From Monocercomonoides exilis (taxonomy: Eukaryota; Preaxostyla; Oxymonadida; Polymastigidae), in NCBI GenBank assembly GCA_001643675.2, contig LSRY02000010.1, positions 886,501-950,500 on the forward strand: a DNA stretch of 64,000 bases, in the 5' to 3' direction. The translations under genes and the position numbers were made by a program. Below the pieces are notes generated by a model. It ran no database searches, was not told where the DNA came from, and saw only the letters and a program-made list of their open reading frames with translations. Below are positions 53,301-64,000 of this stretch, piece by piece; position 1 is the stretch's first letter; each line of letters starts with the position of its first letter.

Positions 53301-56300
53301 TTCTTCTTTTGCACTGAAGAAGGAGATTGCCTGCTGCGATGCTCAAACAGAGTGGGAAGAGGTGTTTGGAGTTGGAGAACGCTTCAAAATGACTTATTCG
53401 ATGAGGCTTGTTGAAGGATTGGTGAAGAAGACAACAAAATGTGGAGCAGCAACTGAAATGAAAGTGAAGGAGAAGCTGAAAGCAATTGGAAAAGGAAATG
53501 AAAGTGGAAGCGGAAATGAAATGGAAGAAAAAGAGAGCGAAGGAGACAAAGCAGAAGAATCGATAAATGAAGAAGATGTGTGGGAGGAGTTCACGCAGCA
53601 GGGGAAGGAAACATTGAAATATTCAACCAGTTCAAAAGAAGCGGAACAGCCAAAGTTGACAGAAAGAGTGAATTTGAAGGATTGGCGGTATCGCTTCATC
53701 ATTTCTGGTGGGTTGAACACTCTGGTGACTTTGTTTGTGAATGCTGCAATGCAACCGACTACATCTTCATCATTATCATTATCGTCATCATCTGCTTCTT
53801 CTTCTTCTTCTTCTTCCTCATCATTAGTTTCATCCCCCAATACATCTGCTTCAATCTCCTCTTTCCTTCCAGTTGTGTCCATTCTGAGCTCCTTTTTGCT
53901 TCAAAGCGAAGAATCAGAAAATAGCTCAGAGAAGAACAGCAGCTCGTCTGCTTCTTTTGTGTCTCCCTCTTCTCCTCTCTGGTCAAATGTGTTCCATTAT
54001 GCCTTGTCTGCCATCAACGTAACTGTCTTCATCTGCGCCCAGCCTCACTCAGCTTTTGCTTCTGGGCTGAATCGTTCGCAGCCACAGACTTTCACAGCAG
54101 TTGAGCAGAAACTGAAGATGGATGAGACGTCGTCGCGTGTCGTCTACTTCTTCCTCATTCTGCTGCAGCTGGCTATTTACACTTGCACTGAGCTTGCCCT
54201 TCCTCTTCCTTTCTCTGTCTCTGGAAAATCGTGTGGTTATTCTTCGTCTGAAGCACATAATCAACATACATCTGAAGCACCTTTCTCTTTATCGTCATCG
54301 TCTTCTTCTTCTTCTTCTTCAATTCATTCTGCTCAGCAAAATAACTCTTCTCATTCAAACGAGATATGTCTGTGCTGTCTCAATAACAATTCTCGTGTTT
54401 CTTCTCCACTATATTCTCTTCTTTGTATTTCAGACTCAGATTTTGATAAAGTTCTTCACGAAAAGGACAAAATAAGGCAGATTTTTGAAGGAGAAGATAT
54501 GTCTGCGCTTCCTCAGGTATCGAGCTGTTGTTCAAAGGAATGCAAAGAGAATGATATGCATTGTGATGCTCTGACAATAGATGATGTGATTAAGTTGGAT
54601 TCCAACAGAAATCTGTTGGGTGCTTCTTCTCAATTATCATCTTCATCAGAACTATCCAGTTCTCTTCATTCGCTTTTCAGAATCCTTCTTTCTATCGCTT
54701 CTTCTTTCCCCTCTCTTCTTCAGCCCCTTTTGTGCTCTCCATCGTTCCATCCTTATCTGTTTGCCCTTCTATTCTGCACTCCTTCAAGTGACGCTGAACG
54801 CGAAGCCTCAGTTTTCATCAAAGGAATCGCAGAGCTTGTGCCGTGTGACGACACCTGCACACAGGAAGCGGTTTGCACAGCTGTTGAAACTACCTCTGAA
54901 GAGGATGTTGAGGCTGTTCTGTATGATAAAGTGAAGCTGAACATTGAGGGGTACGCATTTGACAAGATTCTAAGGGGAAACCCGAAGCTCTGCGCACCGC
55001 CTCGTTCGCACCAGCTGATGCGTATGTCGCTTCTGTCACTGTTTCCATATGCTGCTAAATATTCTGAGAAATGCAGCTGGTATTTTGTTCTGCTGTCGGT
55101 AATGTTTGTCAATCAACTGATGGAGAATGAGCTATATTACTGGAACAAACAAATGAAAAAAATGAAAAAATCTAAGGATGAGAAAAATGGATCTAACAGT
55201 ATAAATATTTCTCTCACGCCTTCGCTTTCGTCATTTGATCCGCTTGCACCTTTGCATCTGCAAGTGATGCATTCAGTCAAGAGAATAGCAGCAGCTGTTG
55301 CGCAGGTCATTCGAACACATAGATGCACCGAGCTATTCGGGAAGGATGAGATCGTAGAAGACACATATCTCTCCTGCTTACTTGTGTTTATGCGAAATCT
55401 GTTGAGACAAATCGGAGAATTGAACAGAATCGCTGATATGTTTAACAGAATGAAAAACTTACGAGCAGAATATTTTGCGACAACATTGTTGAAAAAAATG
55501 AATTTGCAAAAACTTGGGAGTTTGACTGAAGAAACAGTCAAAGAAGGAGGAAATGTATTGGAGACTGCTCTTGCGTTGCCAACACGCAAAGAAATCAAAA
55601 GCGAAATTGATGCGGTTTTCTCAGGAAATGAGTCAGCCTCTTCAAGTTTGGATTCAACAAGCACGAATAACACAATAACATTCCCCATCTTTGATATTCC
55701 CACAGAAATTGGCAGTGAGTCTCCATTTAATCTTGTGGAGTTTATCTTCCATTCCATGCTGATGGACATAACAGAGCGTGACGTCTTTGACAATTCGTGG
55801 ATTTCGCCATCATTAAACTTGAGCAAAGAGGTTGTGGCGAAATTAGTGCACTTGAAAGAAAAGAGCGCAAGGACGTTGAAGCGCAGAGGTTACTTGGAAG
55901 AAATCAGCGAAGAAGAAGAAGAAAGTGAAAACGAAAATGGTGAAGAAAAAGAAAAAATGGATGTGTCAGATACATCAGAAATACAAATTGTCGAGTGCAA
56001 CAAATCGAAGACGCAATTAGCGGCTTTATCATCCACGTCGGAGGATCAAATTTTCCCTATTTGCAAGCATCGCAATACAAGAGCTCAAGCTTATAGCCTT
56101 CTGTCCATTCTTTGCCGCTATTCTTCCAAAAACAAGCAGTTGCTTGTGAAGATGCTGTCAAAGCACTTCTCAGTTGTTGGTGCAGATGTGATGGAAGCAT
56201 CTGATTGTAAGCCTTCAGTTAGCTATTCTGAGCATCAATTGTACATTAATCACCTTCTTCGCACACCAAACTTCATCCATTCATTCAACTTTTCTCCTTC

Positions 56301-59300
56301 ATTTGCTTCTGAAGATCGCATTCGAACTGGTTATGCAGGGCTTATTAACCCTCGTAATGTCTGTTATATGCTGTCCTTCTTGCAGCAGCTGTTTATGCAT
56401 CTTCCATTCCGATATACTGTTCTTTCATATCCAATGCAGGTTGATCTTCTGATGCAGAAAAAGGGATTGTCGCTTGAAGAAGCAAAGGATTATCTTGAAT
56501 TGAGAGAAAGAAAATATGCACTGAGAGTTGAAAGAGAGAAAAAACGAGATCAGGCCAAGCAAGAAAGAAGGAAATTGGAGAGAGAACGCGAAGAAAAAGC
56601 GAAGAAAAGACAAAAACGAAGAGAAGCGCAAGCAGCCGCTGCAAATGGAGGAGCAAATCCAGCCAGTGACCAAGCTGCTGCCTCCTCATCAGCTGCAACA
56701 AGTGTGTTAGTTGTGCAAAAGGATCCCGAAAGAGAATTCCGCTCGAAGACTCGAGATCAGCGCAGACGCAAGCGCATCAAGGAGCACACCGATGCTGCTA
56801 CGTGGGAACATCTGCGAATGCTGTTTGCACAGATGCAGGAGACAACTCGTCCGGCAGCAGACACGCGAGATTTCTTGCTTCATTACACACAGCCTGGCGG
56901 AATGAATGTGGTGAATGTGAGCGAGCAGATGGATGTGGAGGAGTTTCTGGGGCAGTTCTTCGACAAGCTGGAGTCGTTTTTGTCTGTGCAACAGCTGCCA
57001 AATGTTGTTCAAGTATTCTTTGGAGGGCAGTTTACTCATCAGTTTATCTGTGAAAAAGGTCATGTGAATGAAAGAGAAGAGCCATTCTTTGTGCTGAGCT
57101 GCGATGTGAAGCAGAAGAAGTCGCTGGAAGAGTCGCTTCGTCTTCTTGTCGAAGGAGAGACACTCGACGGTGACAACAAGTATCAGTGCGAGAAATGCGG
57201 AGAGGCTGTGAAGGCTGTGAAAAGAATGGTGATTTCGTCGCTTCCCAATACGTTGTTTGTGCATTTGAAGCGTCTTGATTTCAACTACCAGCAGATGATA
57301 AGGGTGAAAATAAACGATCGGTTTGATTTCCCATTGAAGGACTTGAATATGGCACCTTACTCGAAAGAGGTGTTTACTGCGAGAGAGTCTGCAATTCCAA
57401 AAGAGAAGCTGTTTGAATTTGTGCAGAGAAAATTAGCAGAGCAGGAGAAAGAAGCAGAAGGAGATGCTAAAAAGGATAAAGAAAATGATAAAGACAAAGT
57501 TGAGAGCAAAGAAAGTAATGATCCAAAATCTCCTCCACCATCTTATTCTCCGTTCCAATCAATGACACCTCCGAATGGATCAAGTTCTGGTTCGAGTTCG
57601 GGCTCAAGTTCGTCTTCTTCTTCGATAAGGGACAACTCGTATTACACGTACAATCTTGCGGGTGTTGTTGTGCATAGAGGCACAGCAGAAGCAGGGCATT
57701 ACTACTCATTCATTCAAGAAAGGCAGCCACCATTCAAATGGCTGTGCTTCAATGATTCTCACGTTGAACCATTTGATCCAGCGGATATTGCGGATTCCTG
57801 CTTTGGAGGAGAAGAAGTTTTCTCTTCTGAAACTTATTGGAGTGCAGGTGGGATGGCTGAGAAAGATGCATCGGCTTATTTGCTGGTATATGAGCGAGTG
57901 CATCCACTGAACGAATGGGAAAAGAAAAGAAAGGCAGAAGAGGAAAGAATGGAAGAGGAAAGGAAACTCAATTCGGAAGAATTGACTTTTGGAGAGAAAG
58001 GATCTGATGGTGCATCCGAAAAGGAAATAAAGAAAAAGAGGCAGATGGAAGAAAAGGAAAGAGTTGTTCAGAAGACTGAAGAGGAGTTCAAAGCAAGGCA
58101 GCTATCAAAGGAAAAAGATGCAGCAAGTTCTAATGATGCATCATCGTCATATGCAGGAATTTCTTCTTCTTCTTCAGTTGATGTTGGCTCTTTATCTCCA
58201 ACATCTGTTCATAGTGTGTTGGAAGGTGGCAGCGGGGAAGAAGAGGATGGCGAAGCCTTAGGTGCGACTGACTTGACCAAGTTGCATCTTTCGCGCGAAA
58301 TAGGACCGCTTCTTCCAGATCCTGCCACTGAGCAGCCGAATGCAGCAGCATCTTCTTCTTCTTCTTCTTCCTCTTCCTCTGATTCATTGGCAGGAACATT
58401 AATCACAAGCAAAATCAAAACTCCTGGGTGGGAGCAGAATGTTTACTCTGACGACTCTTACAGAGACACAGCGCTGACAAACAATGGATTTGTTGAGGAT
58501 GACGAAATAAGCAACAAGAATGAGATGGACGGAGATCTCGGACTGGATGACCCATTCGGCATGTCTGCCTTTGGCGATGACATGGACTCTGATTTGCTTC
58601 TTGCACTGCAGCTGAGCATGCAAGATCAGCAGACAAGCAGCACTTCCTCGTCTTCTTCAGGTTCTGAAGGAACAGACGCTGGAAAGGGAGATGATGAGAA
58701 TGACGACGAAGAGGACGAGCCACTTGAGGAAGTGCCAGAGTCTGAGTTGACAGAAGATTCAGAAGATCCAATTCCTGAAGAAGCGCTGATTAAAGAAGCA
58801 AAGGAAAAAGAGAAAGAGAAAGAGAAAGTGGATGACGAAGATGCTGATAAAGAAACTCCATATCAAAAGTTGCTGACCGCTTATCTCCCTCATTTTTCGT
58901 TGACTCATCCTTCGCTTTCAGCATCAGAAGCAAGAAGGCTCATTCCAACATACATTTTAGATCCAATTGAAGCAGACAACCGTCTGCTTAACAGAGAAGC
59001 ATACTTCTTATCTCTTTCGTATGCAAATGCTTTCCATGATGCATTTACTGTGCTGAATGCTGCTGATGTGATGAATGTGAAAGAAAAGTTGGAGAAAAAG
59101 GACAAATGGAAGAAAATGTTGTTGCAACTTGATAAAATCAAATCTTCTGTTGATATGAAGGAGTTAGCTGAAAGTCTGGATTCGTCTGAAGTCAGTGGGA
59201 ATAATGTGGATCAAGAAACTGACTCATGTCAAAGCAAAAAATCCAATAAAAGAGAAAGAATTGAGTTTGCAAAGCAGAGGATTGCAGAACATGAAGCAGA

Positions 59301-62300
59301 GCTATTGGATCTTTCTGAAGAGTTAAAAGGAATGATCAATGCAGAAGTGACGGAATGGAATGATTTAGACTGGTCTTCGTTTAACTTGTGCTCGCTTCCA
59401 GACTTGCGCAAATTTGATGCAAAGAAAAGCAATAAAGCAGGAAATAAAATGGAGGAAGAGCCAGTTTGCAGTGAATGTTCATCTGATGATTCTCACACAA
59501 CAACTCCTGCATCGTTCTTTGTGTCTTGGCTTTTGTTTTTGCTTCGCATTCATGCCCATGCGAAAGAAAAGCCGCGATTCATTGAATGGATGATGGAGTG
59601 CGAGGGTCTATTTGCACGTCATCCTTCTGTCTCACTCAGCTTCCTTGCAGAGCTGGTGAATGAATGGATTGACGAGAAAAGAAACAAAGCAGTTGAAGCT
59701 CAATTGAAAGAGGAAGAAAAGAAAAAGAACTCCTCCACTGGCTCGTCTTCTCTGTCAGTTTCTATCCTCACTCAACAAAATGATGAAGCGCCTCCTTCGC
59801 TTCTTACGCAGTTCTTGTTCGACTGCCATTGCATTGCCACTCGTACTGCTTTCTGTCGACTTCTTCTGAGTGCACTGGCTTCAACACTTGAGATTGTAAT
59901 TGAATCTGAAGAAGCAAAGAGATTCGAAGCTGAAGAATTTCAAGAGATCGAAGAGACAGAGAAAATGGCAAAGTTGATGGATCAAGCAGAGCGGATGACC
60001 GAGGAAGAGAGGCAAAAACTTATTGTGCGTTCGCGATTGTTTGTTCATTTTCAGCTTTATCCAGACGAACTTGAATGGGCAAAGGAGAATCCAAAGAGAG
60101 ATTATCCTGCTCTTGACAAAGACCGAAGAGAAGGGCTTTGTGAAATGCTTTCAATTACACCAGAGCAATTGAAGGACTATTTCAATGAATTAGAAAAGGA
60201 GAAAATGGAAAGAATGTCAATGGAGTTGGAGTCGTCAGAACACAGCCAACAAATTTCAAAGATTGATGACAATGGAGCAGATGTGAATGAAGATGATGAA
60301 GCAGAAGATTCCCTTTCGCCTATTAAGATTCCAGACCCATCAGAAAAGAGCGAGCTTGCTGTTGTGTCGTTGTTTGTGCTGGTTCTTCTTGATCTTTTGG
60401 CTGGTCAGCAGCAAAATGCACCGTTGTGGGTGCCTGTGATTATAATGTTCAAGGACTTTGCATTGCTTTCACCACACGCAGCAGGCATTCTTGTTTCGCA
60501 CTTCTTCACGCAGCGTATTTCTGACTTTTTGCAGGGAGATAAGTCTTTCTATCCGTGGGGCAAGCAGAAAGTGAGCTCAATGTCATCAACTGCAGCAAAG
60601 CAGGTGCTATCGATACCTGTTACTGGAAATGAGCACTTTACGACACTTCTAGCTGAAAGTGTGGCTGCTGTCTGCTGCTCTGCTTCTGCTGGACTGCCGG
60701 TGTATTGGCAGAAGCGTTTATTGTCTCTATCAGCACATCAAATGGAAGATCTTTCCATTCCGACGATAAACAGAGCATATCAAATACCTTCACCTTCAAT
60801 CAACAACTTGTATTCATCGACGAATATGCCAACTGAGATTAAAGGCGCCTCCCGGCTGCCTCTTTTGCATCCATATTCTCTTTTGCCAATGGACTCATTT
60901 GTGGCAGATGTTCTTCAAAGGCTAAATATTGAACGAACTGTTTCAGTAGCAATTGTATGTGCCTGCAGGAGTCATCCAAAGGAAATGCTGAAGTGGGGAC
61001 AATGGATGATTCACCTGATGGACGCTATGAGGTATCCGATCCACTATGTCAATGTTTTCTTAGATCTTCTTGTAACTCCATGTTTGAAACCTATATATTT
61101 CAGTGATGAAGAGAGAGAGAAAGAAGAGGAGGAATGGAGCAGAGAAAAGAAGAAATGGGAATATGTCAGATCTGCCAGAAAAGAAAGAAAAATGGAAAAG
61201 GATTCATCGGAAGAAATAATTGTAACTTCAAGTGAAGATGAATGTTTAGATTTAAACTGTGGAGCTGTTGATGAAGAGGAGGAAGACAAAATGATGATTG
61301 GAGAGTTTGATAAGAACTTGCTGAAATGGTGGAAGACCAGCAAAGATATCCGAAAGAACGAAGAGTTAAATGAAAAAGATGAGAGTGAAGACGAAGAATT
61401 GGACAGATTGCTCTCAAAATTGACTCATAATGATGGAAATAACGGTGAAATGAATAGTAACTCCTCGAATACTGAAGATGATGACTTGCCAGATTTATCT
61501 TCAATCACGTCTTGTTCTTCAAAAACGGATAGATGTACCAAATCTGATGAAGGAAATTTTGCAACAAAAGAAAAAGAAGAAGATCCTGAGCATTCCATCG
61601 CATCTCCATTCACGTCAGCTCTTGTTTCGCTTCAGACACGCCTCTGTCACTACTATCCCCTATTTACAGAACTGAAATATTTCCTAACAACTATTTGCAA
61701 ATCTGACTGGAGTCCCATTGTAAGCCATCCGCTTAATGCGTTTTCTGCTATCTGCAGAGAAAACAGCACTTTTTCACACTTTATAACTGGTGCATGCGAA
61801 AGATTTCTCAAAGATCCTGAAGAGAAAAGCAACTCAAGTGACGATAAAGCACAAGAAAGAGAGAAAGTTGAAGGGAAAGCACTTAGCTCAACAGAATCTG
61901 CAGATGTCAAATCAAAGACAGACGGTGCTTCATCTTCAACTGACAAGGTTGAACTTTTCAAAAATCCGTTTGACACAAAGTCACACACGCCATTCCCTCC
62001 GTTGATTACAACATCATCGTGTAAGTCTGCATCGAATGGAACAGAGCAGTCTGGCAATTTTGCTGATCCCCATTCTGTTGGAGTGGAGATACTAACATTG
62101 CTTGCTCAGGCCACTTTTGAGCAGAATGGCTTCAATTTGAGAGAAGCAGCTGCCCGCTGCCTTCGTGTGGCAGTGCTTGCAACAAATGGAAAGGAGAATG
62201 AAGAAGATGTGATGTGGGTAATGAAGCTTAAAGAAACACATTTGAAGGAAAAGGCAAAGAATATTAAGAGAAAAGAAATGAATTTCCAATCTTGTACACA

Positions 62301-64000
62301 AGGTGGATCTGAAGCAACATATTATAAATCTGTTTCGACAATTCCAACGCTATCAGAGGTAAAGAAGCAATGGGCTTCTTTGCTTCCGTTCCCATTGCGT
62401 TCATCTTTTCTGCATCCAGAGGCATATTCATTTGAGCCTTATCTTATTAAAAACGAAGAAAAGGAGGAAGAAGACAAGAACAAAACTGGAAAGAATAGCA
62501 GCGATCAAGATGAATTTGATAATTGTAGCGCTTCTTCAAAGAAGCCACTATTTGATTCTGAAGTTCTGTCTGTACAAGACGAATCTGGTATCACTCTTTT
62601 CCGAATGAATGAGAAAAAAACAATGAATGAATATCTCTTTTTGAACAATCCAATGCTTAATGCATATTCAACATATCCAAGAGTCATTGATCAGCCATAT
62701 TATATGAGAGAATTTGTTGAAAACCAAAAAACAACCTCATCAAAGCGTTTCTCTTTTGAACCATTTTCTCATGTTCCTCTTGTTGAATCATCAAAGTCGA
62801 CTTCGCTGCCCCCTCCTTCAAATGATGTGTCTCACCTAACTCAGAATGACTATCCGTGGAATGCATTCTGCCTTCAGACATTCAACAAGGAATCGGCATA
62901 TCAAAACTGCGACAAGGAACTTGTTGATGACAGAGCACATGGCTCGTTGATGATGCTTTATTCAACACCATTTGACTTAAAGCCGACAGCACACTATGTT
63001 TCTCCAATTGACATACTGCTCAGCCATTTGCCTGATGCAAAGCAAGGCGCAGAGAAGGCATTAGCAAAGCAATGGCTGGATGCAAACAAACAGGTTAGTC
63101 AAAAAGATGCTGCAACTATGATGAAAGCTTCAACTCCCCTAAACATTAATTTGGATGGAAACTCGCATGTGGATTCTGCAACCAATGAATATCCAATCTT
63201 TGAGCATTTGGTATTTAATGTACTTTCTGTTTTACTTTCACAGCTTGATAGCAGAAAGGTGATGGAGGTGCGTGATCAAAGTGATTTGAGAAGAGATCAG
63301 TTGTTCTACAATGATACGACAGAAGTTGTTATTCGCAGCAATTGGAAGATGACTTCATTTTTGGCGCTTCTTATTTGGTTTGCGCGCGACATTCCTGAAG
63401 AAAAAGATGCAGAAGATACAGCAAAAAGCAAAGATGAATCGTGGAAGAAGTGCTTGGATATCGTGAAAAATCAACCAGGCTCCGAGAAAGAATCCACATT
63501 CCTTTCAGAAGGCATGGGAATCAATCCGTTTGCTAAGTTTGTTACACCTAAAGCTCAGACAACGAATCAGTCGTTGTCGTCATGCTTGTCAGTGCAGCCA
63601 GCACAAAAGCGAAGAATAGGCTTCCAGGCAGTTGCCGCTCGCCTTCCGCAAATTGTAGAGCTCATGCGGAAAGTGAATCGCTCTGACAACTCTGCAAACC
63701 TCAACGTTCTTTCTGCCGTCCAGTTGGTGGACATGATCACTGGAAGAGAAGCGCGCTGCTGCGAATGGATGCTGCGTGCGTCTCCGTTGCTGTTTCCTGG
63801 TTTCAGCTTCAAAGAGCTGCCTGTGCTGTCATACTTCGCCGCAGACAATGATAAAGTGTTGCTGCAGAGTGATGAAATGTTTTATGCTGCATTTGGGATG
63901 TTTACAAATCTTGTTTTGTATTCACAATACAAAATGAAGAACGATTCAGCTGCACATGGAAATCAATCAACAGCAGATTCTCAAGATTCGCTGTCTCCAC
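47345..64000 (+). CDS. Giant ubiquitin-specific protease (USP/UCH family), 3' end beyond the window
   Basis: Exons 47345-47501, 47572-47716 and 47775 onward are joined by two short introns (70 and 58 nt, donors GTTTGTA and GTTTGCT). The third exon stays in one frame to the last base, so at least 5,500 aa are encoded. The long N-terminal region looks helical, with low-complexity acidic and Ser-rich inserts, as in the large USP9X/USP24/USP34 type. The catalytic domain begins near residue 2950 with NPRNVCYMLSFLQQLF (nucleophile Cys about 2964). It includes a Cys-containing finger (KYQCEKCGE) and the His box GTAEAGHYYSFI (His about 3409), followed by WLCFNDSHV (Asp about 3428). All three catalytic positions are present. 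A ubiquitin-interacting motif, SDLLLALQLSMQD, lies near residue 3707. It should remove ubiquitin from substrates. More introns inside exon 3 cannot be excluded. Confidence 0.9.

Noticed and set aside
1-64000. tRNA or rRNA genes
   Set aside because: I saw no rRNA-like stretch or convincing cloverleaf by reading; a covariance-model scan would be needed to exclude a tRNA.

Overview
The window looks like nuclear DNA of an AT-rich protist. The best fit is an oxymonad-type metamonad (Preaxostyla, the Monocercomonoides/Streblomastix/Blattamonas group). Three things point there: giant secreted beta-helix (pectin-lyase-fold-like) type I membrane proteins with a kinase-like cytosolic tail; short introns that can be rebuilt by frame; and a giant ubiquitin-specific protease. 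The assignment is inference and no species is claimed. There is no sign of bacterial operons, CRISPR arrays, rRNA or tRNA.

The dominant structure is a very large inverted duplication. A cassette of three genes (beta-helix/pseudokinase receptor, multi-exon thioredoxin-fold PDI-like protein, and secreted Gly/Tyr/Asn-rich protein) lies at about 0.8-18.26 kb. It is repeated in reverse orientation at about 23.62-38.09 kb, around a unique spacer of about 5.4 kb. In each arm the PDI-like and Gly-rich genes diverge from a 552-bp interval of equal length in both arms. The arms are nearly identical around those two genes, mosaic within the receptor gene, and clearly diverged at the outer edges.

The arms also carry private differences. 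The left arm has a 2-kb pogo/Tigger-like DNA transposon whose empty site survives in the right arm. The right receptor lacks one 310-codon beta-helix unit and has lost the stop codon used on the left. The right Gly-rich gene is frameshifted in a G5/G6 run. A short A/T run of 8 on the left is 39 on the right.

The spacer (18.26-23.62 kb) holds an unrecognised Ser/Gln-rich gene on the minus strand with one short intron and a frame break at an ATGA overlap. Right of the duplication, 38.09-39.78 kb is AT-rich and contains a relic of a second DDE transposase. A four-exon gene of unknown function follows (39.78-46.17 kb, about 2,028 aa). The last gene (47.3 kb to beyond the window edge) is a giant USP-family deubiquitinase with its Cys and His boxes and one ubiquitin-interacting motif.

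A possible common role for the cassette (inference): the receptor is a large Cys-containing surface protein, the PDI-like protein would help fold such secreted proteins, and the Gly-rich protein would be a secreted or surface-coat component. Unit loss and patchy identity between the receptors suggest that recombination and gene conversion diversify the family.
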